DNA of 64,000 bases, taken from Tetradesmus obliquus (lineage: Eukaryota > Chlorophyta > Chlorophyceae > Sphaeropleales > Scenedesmaceae). Under the pieces are notes generated by a model, which saw only the letters and a list, made by a program, of their open reading frames with translations, did no database searches and was not told where the DNA came from. Positions 1-11,200 of this stretch are shown one piece after another. The stretch is from positions 1,984,001 to 2,048,000 of the forward strand of contig CP126206.1 in the NCBI GenBank assembly GCA_030272155.1, given 5' to 3'. A program made the position numbers and the translations under genes. Every line of letters starts with the position of its first letter. The first letter of the stretch is position 1.

Positions 1-944
1 CCTCATCTGCTGCTGCTGAGCCTGCTGCTGCTGGGTCTCTTGCTGTTGCTTGAGGCAGGGGTGCTGCTGCTCGTGCTGCTGCTGGTCGCGCTGGCGCTGG
101 CACATGCTGCAGTGCTAGGGCGTGTTGCTGTGCATCTGCAGCTGGCTGTGGCTTTCCCCTTGCTACAAATGCTTGCAGCTGCTGTGGTTCTTGCTGCACA
201 AGCTGAGAGCTGTGCTGTTGTGGAGCAGCTGCTGTCGCTGCTGCTGTTGCTGACCGCATGGTGCACTCCGGGCCCTGTCCTGCAGCTGTCTGTTGTGCAG
301 TTGAAGATGCAGCTGCTGGTGGTGCTGGCAGGGTGGCTTTGCTGCCTTCTGCTGCCTCGTCATCTAACACAAAGCTTGAGCTAGGGGCTGAAAAGGGAGC
401 TTTCAGAGAGTCCATGCTGCGGGCTTCACAGTTGTGTTGAGAGCAGGGCAGGAAGTTGTTCTCGGAACAGCACTGCTTAACATTATGCCTTGCAGCCAAG
501 CGTTCGTCAGATGTGTACAGGTACTCAAGCAAACGTTTGAAAGCAGCGATGCAGTGTCGTGCAGCGACGAGTTGACAGCGAAGGCAGTTGTAACCCCGCT
601 AAACCTGGGCCCTGCCTTGGCGCGAAGCAGTGCTCCACGTGGATGCACGCAGGCAGTCGATGTACGGTCCCAATCACCTATCCACTGCCACTGCATCCTT
701 TTCATTCATCTCGGCAAGTGATCGGTGGTGACCAGATCAGACCCACGCGCATTGCGCACAATTGTCGTTGCTGATGTGTTGAGATTGGCACATTTGCTGA
801 GATAAAAGCAGTGCTGGTCTCAGCTCGTGATCGGGTCAGTCTGGAAGCTTGCCAGTGGCACTTGGCGTTGAGCGCAGCAGGGCCACAGCTTCGCCTTTTC
901 TGATCTTAGCACAGAAATCCGGCAAATAGCACACCGACCATCAG
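1..944. other. CAG/CTG-rich left edge and upstream region of the PHT4-type gene
   Basis: Bases 1-360 are dense in CTG/TGC on the plus strand. On the minus strand this reads as Gln-, Ser- or Ala-rich peptide depending on frame, so it may be the 5' part of a low-complexity minus-strand gene leaving the window, but no frame is clearly better. Bases 441-944 show no recognisable gene and presumably include the promoter and 5' UTR of the transporter that starts at 945. Confidence 0.3.
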
Positions 945-2010
945 ATGCGTGCCAGCCCTGTGCTGCTGCAGAGGCCAGTTTCAGCAGCGTTCAAGCCCCA
1001 CTCGCTGCCCCGCTCGCAGCTCACCCGCAGTGGCGCTGTGATCGGAGCAGCAGGCAAAGCATGTGCGTTTTCTAGGCCTTTTCAACACAATCATGGCCTG
1101 CGTGGAGTGCCAGGGCAGCAGAGATCCCCGCTGCAGCGTGGAAGAACAGCCCAGGCTGCACCTATGCCGATGCCGGAAGGCCCTGGCGAAGGAACCAGCA
1201 CCAGCGTGCAGGAAACAGAGTCAACGGGCGAGTCAACGCTCAACGGCAGCGCGGCGCTGAGCAATGGCCGGTCAAATGGCACAGCAGCAGCAGGCAGCAG
1301 CCCAGACAGTGCAGCTGCAGAAGCAGGCGCAGCAGCAGTGCCGGCGCAGCAGGGCTTCATTGCGCACCGCTGGCGGATCGTGCTGATGATGTCCATGGCC
1401 TTTGTGCTCTGCAACATGGATAAGGTGCGATGCTTGGCTTGATTGAACAGTGTTCCTGCAGCACATTTGAACAGCACAGTGACAGATACGTCGAGCAGCA
1501 GGTGCAGCGCAACTAGCAGGCTGCAGAAGCCGCTGTGAATGCGGCAACTGATTGGACACAGCAGGTTCTATATGCATAAATGCATGCATCAGCACCCAGC
1601 GGCGCCAATGAGCACCCTTATTGCTGTCGGGCACGTTGTGTGTTCAACAACAATGGCTGCAGCAGCAGGGAGATCAGCACACCTACTCCTGTGCGCAGCA
1701 GCAGAGTTGCATCTGGACTTCGCCGCTCAACAGCAACGCCTTGTCCGCAGGCTTGTGAACAGCATACTGTGTGATGCTTAGGGGCCGTACACCAGTGAAA
1801 AGTAACACTCGTGCAGTGCCCTTCGTTAGTTGCACAACATGCAGGTCTGCACCACTGGCCCATTGCGCACACAGGCTCACAATGTACTGCTTCAATATCA
1901 GGGTTGCACTGTCAGCTGCATGGGTGTAAAAGAGACACAGCACAGTGCCCTGCTTGTGCTGCACATGCCACACAGCGCTGCTGCCCGCGGACTGACCTGC
2001 TGTTGCTGTG

Positions 2011-2061
<51 letters not shown>

Positions 2062-5000
2062 TCAACATGTCGGTGGCCGTCATCCCCATGGCGCGTGACC
2101 TGGGCTGGTCAGCCACTGAGCGCGGCCTGGTGTCGTCATCCTTCTTCTGGGGTTACTCCCTCACACAGGTCCCGGCAGGATACATCTCAACCAAGTAAGT
2201 GGAAGTAAACGCAACATGCTCACTCACCCGACTAAACAGCAACATAGGTGTGCGGCAACTGTGCAGCAGGCCTCTTGAGAGCGACGCGGTTGGTTGGCAA
2301 TTGTCAGATGTGTGCAGGCAGCAATCAGCAGTGTGCAGTTGTTGGTGCAGCAGCAGCAGCACAGCAGCAGCAGCAGCAGCAGCAGCCTGGGGATCTGTCT
2401 GGGGCCTGGTGTCGTCATCCTACTTCTGGGGTTACTCCCTCACACAGGTCCCCGCAGGCTACATCTCAACCAAGTGAGAAGCTGGACAGCAAAGCACCAC
2501 AACCTTTTCATACGTGCGGCAACTGCCGGCGGTGCTCTGCAAGCTGTGCAATATGCCAGCAGCAATTGGCCATCGGCATGTGCAGATCTCCGTAGTGCAG
2601 CAGCAGCAGCAGCAGCAGCCAATAGTGCCCTTGGGTATGGATCGCTGGCAACAACTTGCTTGTTCACACTTGGCTGCTGCTGCTGCTGTTGCTGCTGCAG
2701 GATTGGTGGTGTCAAAGTGCTCATGGCAGGCGTAGCGCTGTGGTCCTTTGGCACGCTCATTGCGCCGCCTGCAGCACACATGGGCATCTGGGCGCTGTGC
2801 GCAACACGCGTGCTGGTGAGTGCAGCAGCAGTAAAGTTGTGCTTGTGCCAAGGTCATGCGCACCAACAGCTGTCAGGTGCACCGCTGCAAGGGCCTACAG
2901 TACTGCTTGCAATGCTACTCGCGTCTGTAATTGCAATCCCGCTTGCATGTGCGCTACGCGCGTGCTGGCGAGTGCAGCCGTTGCCTTGCTTGTGGTGGAC
3001 TGCAGCGGCGTGACCTGTGTACTGTTGGTGTTGCTCTAGCTTCAGTTGTCGGACGTTTTTCCCCGTGGCTTCAGACGGCTGGTATTGCTGCTGTCCTTTG
3101 CTCGATTTGCTCGCTCGCTCACTGGCGTGCTTGATTGCTTCTTTGTTCAAATTGATCATGTCCGCGCTCTTGCTTTCATGCCACCCCCTTGCTGTGTACA
3201 GGTGGGCTTGGGTGAGGGCTTTGCCCCATCAGCAGCCACCAGCGTGCTCGCCTGGCAGGTGCCTCCCACCACACTCCTTCTTACGCTGCTCGCTTGTTGT
3301 CCTGCCTTGCTGTGTACAGGTGGGCCTGGGTGAAGGCTTTGCCCCCTCAGCAGCCACCAGCGTGCTCGCCTGGCAGGTGCCTCCCACCACACTCCTTCTT
3401 ACGCTGCTCGCTTGTTGCCCTGCCTTGCTGTGTACAGGTGGGCCTGGGTGAAGGCTTTGCCCCCTCAGCAGCCACCAGCGTGCTCGCCTGGCAGGTGCCT
3501 CCCACCACACTCCTTCTTACGCTGCTCGCTTGTTGTCCTGCCTTGCTGTGTACAGGTGGGCCTGGGTGAAGGCTTTGCCCCCGCAACAGCCACCAGCGTG
3601 CTCGCCTGGCAGGTGCCTCCCACCTTCCTCCTTTTTACGCTGCTCGCTTGTTGTCCTGCTGTGCTGTGTACAGGTGGGCTTGGGCGAAGGCTTTGCCCCC
3701 TCAGCAGCAACCAGCGTGCTCGCCTGGCAGGTGCCATCAACCGAGCGCTCCCGTGCCGTAACAACTGTGTGGGGAGGCCTGGATGTGGGCAGTGCAGTGG
3801 GGCTGCTGCTGAGCGGGCCGCTGATCAGGATGTACGGCTGGCCCAGCGTATTCTACCTGTTTGCGGTGCTGGGAGGCATCTGGTGCCTGCTGTGGCCTCT
3901 GGTGCGGCCAGGAATGCAGGTGAGACTGCAGGAGATGCAAATCCCGTGAAATCATAGTACAATCAGCAGAAATACGGCAAAATCAATCATTTGCATGTAC
4001 AGCTGGCCCAGCGTGTTCTCTGTGCTGGGCGGGATCTGGTTCCTGCTGTGGCCGCTGGTGCGGCCGGGCATGCAGGTGACAGCATTAGGTGGCATCAGAA
4101 GAAGTGTCAATAGTGTGGTATGTTTCTGGATGACACCTTGAATGTGTGTTAGCAGCATATCAAGCAGATGTTGAGCACAGGAGGTTTGGTGGGAATGAGG
4201 GTTCTATATCTGATGCTGTTTATGTTTCCTGCTTGCACCCCCAGGACCCTCTGCTGCAGGCGCAGAACGGAGCGGCAGCAAACCCGGGCGTGATCCGCGT
4301 GCCCACGCTGCCAGTAGGCGCAGAGGCCAGCAGCAGCGCAGCAACGTAAACACTCACCTCGTGCCGTTTCTCTTCACTCATCCTCCCAATGTTGCCTTGC
4401 AGGACTCGCTCATGCAGGTTGGCCTCTGCGCCGTCTCGATTCTGTTGCTTCTTCTGATCTCACAATTTTGGTGCTGTGTGCATGCTGACACCCCGCAGGA
4501 CCCCCTGATGCAGGCGCAGAACGCAGCAGCAGCCAACTCGGGCGTGATCCGCGTGCCCAAGCTGCCAGTAGGTGCAGAGGCCAGCAGCAGCGCAGCAGCA
4601 GCAGAGGCGATCGTAGATGCCAGGCTGGCAGCAGGCAGCATGGACGAGATGGACGAGCAGTTCAAGCAGCGCATAAAGGATGCAGCGAAAGCAGCAGGCG
4701 TGCCATATTCTAGCCCTGGCAGCAGCAGAAGTGGCTCCCCTAGCAGTCAATCAAGCAGCAGCAGCAGTGATCCGGCGCAGCCGCAGCAGCAGAAACAGCA
4801 GCCGCAGAAGCAGCAGCAGCCGCAACAGGGCGACAGGAGTGCTGTGGTGCCCTGGGGCGAGTTCTTCAAGAGCCCTCCCGTGTGGGCTGTGACTGTGGCT
4901 CACTTCTGCTTCAACTGGGGCTACTACACGCTGCTGGCGTGGCTGCCGAGTTACTTCGAGATGGCCCTGGGGCTCAACGTGCAGGTGAGGGAAGTTGCCT

Positions 5001-8000
5001 CTGATACAGCTCTTTCCTATAATTTTTTCTCATCATGTGTGTGTATGTGCATGGTGTACACCTGCTTGGGTTGGCTCACTGCTGCTTCAACTGGGGCTAC
5101 TACACGCTGCTGGCGTGGCTGCCGAGTTACTTCGAGATGGCCCTGGGGCTCAACGTGCAGGTGAGGGAAGTTGCCTCTGATACAGCTCTTTCCTATAATT
5201 TTTTCTCATCATGTGTGTGTATGTGCATGGTGTACACCTGCTTGGGTTGGCTCACTGCTGCTTCAACTGGGGCTACTACACGCTGCTGGCGTGGCTGCCG
5301 AGTTACTTCGAGATGGCTCTGGGGCTGAATGTGCAGGTGAGTTGATAGGTTATGTCATCGTTCATGTTGCGTACTGGTTGATTCTTTATTCTGAGATGGC
5401 GGTGGGGCAGAACGCGCAGGTCAGTTCGTGTTGTAATGACAGGGACGGCCGCAGTTCAGTGCAGTGCTTTTTGTGTGGGCTGTGACTGTGGCTCACTTCT
5501 GCTTCAACTGGGGCTAGTACACGCTGCTGGCCTGGCTGCCCAGCAATTTTGAGATGGCCCTGGTGCTCAACCTACAGGTGAGATTTAACACATATCATCA
5601 TAGCTTGCTTAACACCTGCTTGGGTTGGCTCACTTCTGCTTCAATTGGGGCTACTACACGCTGCTGGCGTGGCTGCCGAGTTACTTTGAGATGGCGCTGG
5701 GGCTCAACGTACAGGTAAGAGGAACGCGCCTGCAATTACAGCCCCTTTTGTGTGGCCAAAAGTGTGTTTTCCTTGTTTCATCGTGTGTTGGTGATTATGA
5801 TGTACACCTGCTTGACATGGTGCTGCTGCTTCAACTGGGGTTACTACACGCTGCTGGCGTGGCTGCCCAGCTACTTTGAGATGGCGCTGGGGCTCAACGT
5901 GCAGCTGCAAGCTTTTGCATTATCTAGCATTACTTGGTAGCAAACTGCCTCCACCGGGCATTCAGCACGGAAATAGACTGAACGTTTGGTCAACGCAGCC
6001 ATAGCCAGTCCTGCTGTCAAAGGCGACAGGGAGGTTGCCGTCAGCAGGCTTGGCGGTCAAAGGCCATGGACATTCGCCAGTTCTGTTTGCCAACTCTTGT
6101 TGTGTTGACTTGCTGCTGGACTGCAGGAGTCCAGCCTCCTTGTGCTTTGAGCCCTGTGTGCGACAACGCAGCTGGGGCCAGTTTCTAATCCACTTGCATG
6201 CGACCATTTCTGCTTCGGTATGCTGTTGAATCCCAATCTTGTTGGTTTGCTGATGCTTTGCAGGAGTCCAGCTTCCTCACGCTGATTCCTTACGTGGCCA
6301 TGATTGCAATGACGCCTGTGGTGAGTGAGATGAAATAACAAGCAGTGCCTCAGTTGATAGCTTGCAGGAAAGCATGGCGCTTGCAGGACACTGTGCAGCT
6401 TGCAGGCACTGTGCATGCGTGGAGGGAAGGGCTGCGCTTGCAGGACAGTGTGCAGCTTGCAGGAATACACTCGCACAAACCAGAAGTCTGACTGGGCCCA
6501 CGCTTACAGCCTTGTCAGAATGTCATAATCAGTCAGGACGTTGCGAATTGGAGGTGCAGCTCCAAGCAGTTGCCATCTCATGCCACTGTTAGTCACTCGG
6601 CGACCTGTCACTGTAATGTATGTCATCGTCATTTCCTGCCGATTTCTGCTGTAACAGGTCGGCCCTGTAGCGGACGGCCTGGTCAAGCGCGGCGTATCTC
6701 TCACCACAGTGCGCAAAATTGCACAAGGCCTGGCTTTCGTAATTCCTGCAGCCTGCATGGTGGCGTGTGCGCTGCTGACGCCGCCTGCTGGCGTGGCAGC
6801 TAATGTGCCTCTGCTGGTTGGTCTGCTGAGTGTGGGCTTTGCCTTTGGCGCGTGGAGCAGGGCAGGCCTGTACTGCAACCACCAGGTGGGTGGGACCAGT
6901 TTAGTTGTGTGGTTTTGGGGTTTCGATGCAGTGTTATGCGGCTGCTGGTGGGGCTGCTGTCGGTTGGCTTCGCCTTTGGCGCCTGGAGCAGGGCAGGGCT
7001 GTACTGCAACCACCAGGTGGGTGGGGCTAATGGTGCTGTGTGGTTTTGGGGTTTGTGGTTCAGTGTTGTGCAGTTGCTGGTTGGGCTGCTGAGCGTCGGG
7101 TTTTTGTTTGGCGCCTTGAGCAGGGCAGGGCTGTACTGCAACCACCAGGTGCGGCCTTGTGGTTGTGTTTTATGGGTTTGTTTTGGATGGAGAAGTGCTG
7201 AAGGGGTTGCTGGTTGGTCTGCTGTCGGTTGGCTTTGCGTCTCGCGCTTGGGCAGGGCGGGACTGCACTGCAGACACCATTCACAGCCACCTGGTGCTGG
7301 TCAACAGCTGGTCGACAGCTGGTCAACAGCTGGTCGACAGCTGGTCGACAGCTGGTCAACAGCTGGTCGACAGCTGCTCAACAGCTGGTCGACAGCTGGT
7401 CAACAGCTGGCCAACACCGAGGTTTGCACATGCATCTGTCTGTGGATATGTCCTTCATCTCACGTGCGGTACGTAGATGCCACCCTGCAGCACCTGCCTC
7501 ATATAGTGTTGGCCGCTGCCCTCCTTTGTCGTTTTGCAGGACCTGTCGACCAAGTATGTTAGCGCTCTGCTGGGCATCACCAACACAGCAGGAGCCTTAC
7601 AATTCAAACTCTTCTCTGCAGACTCAACCCAACAATTATATATGTATCATACTTTGTGGTTGCAGGACCTGCCGCTCAAGTACGCGAGCGCGCTGCTAGG
7701 CATCACCAACACAGCAGGAGCCATCCCTGGAGTGCTAGGTGTCACTTCGACCATCATGTCAACATGTTCCGATGCTGTTTTGTTTTGCAGGACCTGTCTC
7801 CCAAGTATGCCAGCGCGCTGCTGGGCATCACCAACACAGCAGGAGCCATCCCTGGAGTGCTGGGCGTCACATCAGCAGGCTACCTGCTGGATGCAACATC
7901 AAGCTGGCAGCTGGCGCTGTTCCTGCCGACAGCAGCATTCCAGCTGCTAGGTGCGGCCTTCTACAGCATCTTTGCCAGCAGCGAGCGCCAGTCCTGGAGC

Positions 8001-8003
8001 TGA
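945..8003 (+). CDS. Plastid PHT4/ANTR-type phosphate (anion) transporter, MFS
   Basis: This is a major facilitator carrier of the SLC17/PHT4 family, whose plant members move phosphate or other anions across plastid membranes. Modelled exons are 945-1424, 2061-2194, 2701-2815, 3674-3919, 4499-4984, 6264-6320, 6658-6885 and 7791-8003. Phases agree throughout and give 652 residues. Residues 1 to about 75 are Ser/Arg/Ala-rich like a transit peptide. The first membrane segment reads RIVLMMSMAFVLCNMDK and continues VNMSVAVIPMARDLGW; later family marks are VPSTERSRA, GWPSVFY, VRKIAQ, GLYCNHQ and GITNTAGAIPGVLG. The central loop (about residues 326-440) is a long Gln/Ser-rich insertion. The ATG at 945 is chosen because it heads the exon that carries the presequence. 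The substrate cannot be read from the sequence; phosphate is the family default. Introns are crowded with exon-edge copies, listed separately. Confidence 0.88.
2405..2475 (+). repeat. Donor-side copy of PHT4-type exon 2
   Basis: The last 24 codons of exon 2 (GLVSSS to GYISTK) recur here nearly unchanged, followed by GTGAGA. No copy of the first half of the exon or of its acceptor is present. A shorter copy of the exon 3 end (ACGCGCGTGCTGG) lies at about 2949-2975. Confidence 0.8.
3202..3739 (+). repeat. Five 118-bp units carrying the start of PHT4-type exon 4
   Basis: Units begin at 3202, 3320, 3438, 3556 and 3674, exactly 118 bp apart. Each has a CAG acceptor and the codons VGLGEGFAPSAATSVLAWQ followed by VP. 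Only the fifth runs on into the full exon; the first four break off after about 23 codons into intron-like sequence ending in TGTGTACAG. Each unit also has a GT after the Gln codon that could act as a weak donor and make an in-frame 57-nt cassette. Confidence 0.92.
3994..4075 (+). repeat. Donor-side copy of PHT4-type exon 4 end
   Basis: This segment repeats the last roughly 90 bp of exon 4 (MYGWPSVF to RPGMQ) with a small deletion and ends in CAG/GTGACA. It starts about 75 bp after the real donor at 3919. Confidence 0.8.
4245..4416 (+). repeat. Two acceptor-side copies of PHT4-type exon 5 start
   Basis: Positions 4245-4347 follow a CCCCCAG acceptor and repeat the first 34 codons of exon 5 (DPLLQAQNGAAANPG onward). 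A 15-bp remnant after TTGCAG lies at 4402-4416. The working exon starts at 4499. Confidence 0.8.
4985..5906 (+). repeat. Six donor-side copies of PHT4-type exon 5 end
   Basis: Units 4985-5160 and 5161-5336 are 176 bp each and almost identical. Each contains intron start plus the exon tail CFNWGYYTLLAWLPSYFEM to GLNVQ and a new donor. Further copies end near 5420 (badly decayed), 5577 (with an in-frame TAG), 5715 and 5906. None keeps an acceptor, so they behave as alternative exon ends or as debris. Confidence 0.9.
6886..7290 (+). repeat. Three donor-side copies of PHT4-type exon 7 end
   Basis: With a period of about 131 bp the exon tail LLVGLLSVGFAFGAWSRAG to CNHQ recurs, ending at 7016 and 7148 with donor-like GTGGGT or GTGCGG. 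The third copy, up to about 7290, is more decayed. A short acceptor-side remnant of exon 6 lies at 6128-6145. Confidence 0.85.
7297..7411 (+). repeat. 11-bp minisatellite (GTC[A/G]ACAGCTG)n
   Basis: About ten head-to-tail units alternate between GTCAACAGCTG and GTCGACAGCTG in intron 7 of the transporter, directly after the exon 7 copies. Confidence 0.9.
7541..7739 (+). repeat. Two acceptor-side copies of PHT4-type exon 8 start
   Basis: Copies at 7541-7599 and 7668-7739 follow TTTTGCAG and TTGCAG. They repeat the opening of exon 8 (DLSPKYASALLGITNTAGA, partly further) before leaving the reading frame of the real exon, which starts at 7791. Confidence 0.88.
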
Positions 8004-8270
8004 GTTGGCTCAACTCAGCTCGCGAGCTGAGAGTTGAGCTGGGCTGGGCTGAGCACGTGTTGCATTTGATAGGTGCTGCCTTCCTGCAGCATCTGTGCCA
8101 GCAGCGAGCACCGGCACTGGAGTTGAGCCAGCTCGTCTCAGCTCAGCTGGCGAGCTGAGTTGATGAGGGTTGAGTCCGGCTGAACACGCGTTGCAGGTTC
8201 TTGAGGCGGCATGGTGCAGCATCTTGGCACGCAGCAAGTGCCAGCGCTGGAGCTGAGTCGATGCTGAGGA
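8004..8270 (+). repeat. Copies of the last coding bases in the PHT4-type 3' UTR
   Basis: Segments near 8071-8125 and 8204-8255 resemble the end of the reading frame (GGTGCGGCCTTCTACAGCAT to CTGGAGCTGA), with GAGCTGAG-rich sequence between. The exon-edge copying thus also affects an end that is not a splice site. Confidence 0.65.
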
Positions 8271-11200
8271 GTTGTGTATGTCAGTCAGCAGTTGAGCAGT
8301 ACTCAGGGCAACAGCCCCTACTGTGTTTGCTCAGTGGCTGGGTAGACGGTGGTGGTTGTTTGCTGCGGTGAACTGAAGCTGCCCGCACCTTGAGTGTGTG
8401 CGAGACAGTCTTCGGGCAGTTGCAGCAGTGCCCGCAAGAGGCTGCACGGCAGGGTGATGTGTTCCCTGCATTCAGAGCTTGTCATTTTCATCAGATCAGA
8501 CAGTCAGGGCTGAGTTTGAGGTCATTTGAATGCGAGGGCAGGGGCAACAGCGATAGGCCGGGGGCAGGATCACTCTAGTTAGATGATAGATGAAACAGTA
8601 GGTGTGGCACGGGGGGGTGGTCTGTAGCCTGATATGGGCAGGCTAATGACAGTGTGCACAGCAGTCGGTGCTTGTGTCAGCCGTCTGAAAGGCTTGGCGG
8701 TTGCGTTGCTGCCAGGCATGTGCTGGTGCTGTGTGTACGCCGTATGCACCCAGTGATGTTTGTTGCCGAGGGTGCTGCAGCAGCAGACAGAAGCAGAGAA
8801 GAACAGCATAACAACAGTTGGAGTATGCAATGGTTAAAGGCTTACGGCATCCTGTAGGGTTTACTGGTGCCTTGTATCGGCCTTAGGTTTCTCTGAGCCT
8901 GGCCGTTTAGGGATTATCAGTAGTCCCGCTGCAACCAAGCTACGGCCTTTCCTGCAAGGTTCCTGCAGCCGCATTGTATCATTCTATGTGGCGAGGGCAG
9001 TGCAGTTGGCAGTGTCCAGCAGCATGTTTCAAGTGCACTTGGTTTCTGTTGGTTGAGTGGTGAGCAATCATCAATTAGCTGTTGTTTTTTGTGTTCTGCG
9101 AGCTGTGCGAGCACTTTGTACTGTGCCTGTGGTGCTGCGCCCTTGTTTGTTTGCTTTTGTGCGTCTTTGTACGGGTGTGCTGTTAGCAAGTGTGTGGTGG
9201 GAGCAACCGCATAAGTCTCCTCTCCCCACTGCACCTGTGCCGGCAGCTGCAAGCACTGCAGCACAGCATGCTCATGTGTTGACCTGCTTTGCTTGCTTGA
9301 ATGCTGCAGCAGCGCAGCAGCAGCAGCAGCAGCAGCAGAAGAAGAACAAGATTGGGTGCGGCATGGTTCTAAGGTGGCACCTTGGCTGGGTGCCAGACCT
9401 GGCCCTAGGGCTCAGCAACCATGGGCCGTTAAACCCTTGGTCACTCAGGTTTTGCATGCGCTGGGTAAACCCTAGGAGCTGCTGAGGCACTTGGGCGCGA
9501 TTCGGTGCCATCTGGTTTGCATGGTGTGCACTGGTTGCTTGGTTGGTGGCGGCATGCACGCCCTGCCGCAATGATTGCAATTGGAGTGGCAACAGAGCGA
9601 TACATAGTCCTGCACTCCGTGCCCTGCAGCTGCTATGGCAGTTCAGGCTTGAGCCCTAGGCGTTGGTTTGAATTGACATGCGCGCACAGTCTTCTCTCCA
9701 GCACTCTGGGACTGCAGGTCAGGCAAGGGTTAATCATCACTGCTGGTGACTGTATGTGCATTTATGCGAGCTTGTCAGATCGTTGCAGCAGGGCCTCCCT
9801 GGAATCCCACCTCGGAGGTGGCCTGTTAAGCAGCAACAAGCATGTTGCCTGCAGCTAATCCAGCTGAGGCTGCTGCTGTGGCTGTGTGGCTGCAGGCGCA
9901 ACAGCAGCAGTCACAGCTGCAGTTGCAGCGATAATCCACTGTGGCCGACAAACGCTGATCTATATTTCAGTTACTGAAATTCAGTACATGCGTCACAGTG
10001 TAATCCAGTGCATCCGAGGTTCCAGCTGCCATGATGGTAGGGGCCCCTTCTAGACTATGTGAGTACTCATTGCAAAGTGTGTTACCCGCAACTCTTACAC
10101 AGCACACACAACTCCTGAACTATATTGACTGTCCCTACTATATCCTTATTGACTGTTTCATCGAAACTGGCACCCAGGTATTTTAATTTCCTCCGTGCCC
10201 GCCATGCTTATTGGTCTAACTGTCAACCTGGAACTCCGCTTTGGTCTGCAGGTTGTGTCTAGCCCTTGCTGTGTTGTTGAACAACCGATTATTACCACCA
10301 ACAAAACGCTTATCAGCCTCATATCATATTGCCAACTAAGTCATACTATGGCTAGTAGCAATAATGCTATCTTCCCCGCGCCCCACCAAAACACTGTAAC
10401 ACACAACGCTAAAGATGTAGATGGTGATGAGAAGGTATCAAGGGGTGAAGTGAAGCCCATGATCATTTACTATCACAATCTGGCTGATGAAATGATCAGC
10501 AAAACGAGTAACCTCGCCATTTGGGGAGCCACTGACAGGCTTACTGCCAACGAATGCCCGGGGCAGGGGCGAAAAACAACCTGAGACCGCTGGTATTGAA
10601 GCAGCGTCAAAGCTACCAAACCAGTGAAAGCAGCACTAGCAGCAGCATGGTGCCAACCAGGCATTGTTGGACGCCGTGCTCATCTGGCTTGGCGGGTGCA
10701 CATGCCATCTGTTGACAGAGGTACCACAGTCAGATGCATGCAAGCAGGCTGTGGCGGAGCCCCGTGGCAGTGTGCAGTACTGCACGCACCGCGCCACCGC
10801 ATGCCAAAGGCAATGAAACAACCAGGCAATGACTTGGTGCTGAAGGCTTCACAAGCAGTCAACGACTTTTACTGATACGATGAAGAATAACTTGGCTTTG
10901 CGCCAGGGTGCCGCCAGCAATAGACGGTCATGTTTTGAGCGTGGGTATGGGACTGGCCATACATGGGTACAACCCACAACAAACATGCGCCAAAGGCTAT
11001 GACACGAATGTTGAAATGCTCACAAACTTTGCATACCACACAGGCATACTTCTGCTGTACATTTGCATGCATACACCGGCAACTGCATGGCAGTGACATG
11101 CCAACCTTGACAAGCAATTGTGACGAGATGTCAATCATGGCAACAGTAATATGTTGAACGTCGTTGCAAACACTCAACAATTGAGTGATGTCGCTACAAT

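Noticed and set aside
3202-3739. CRISPR-like array with regular spacing
   Set aside because: The regular 118-bp units are exon starts plus intron ends; no short palindromic repeat or unique spacers exist, and the setting is a eukaryotic gene.
9057-9485. Plus-strand open frame of 142 codons
   Set aside because: It has repeat-derived composition, no motif, no splice support and no neighbouring exons.
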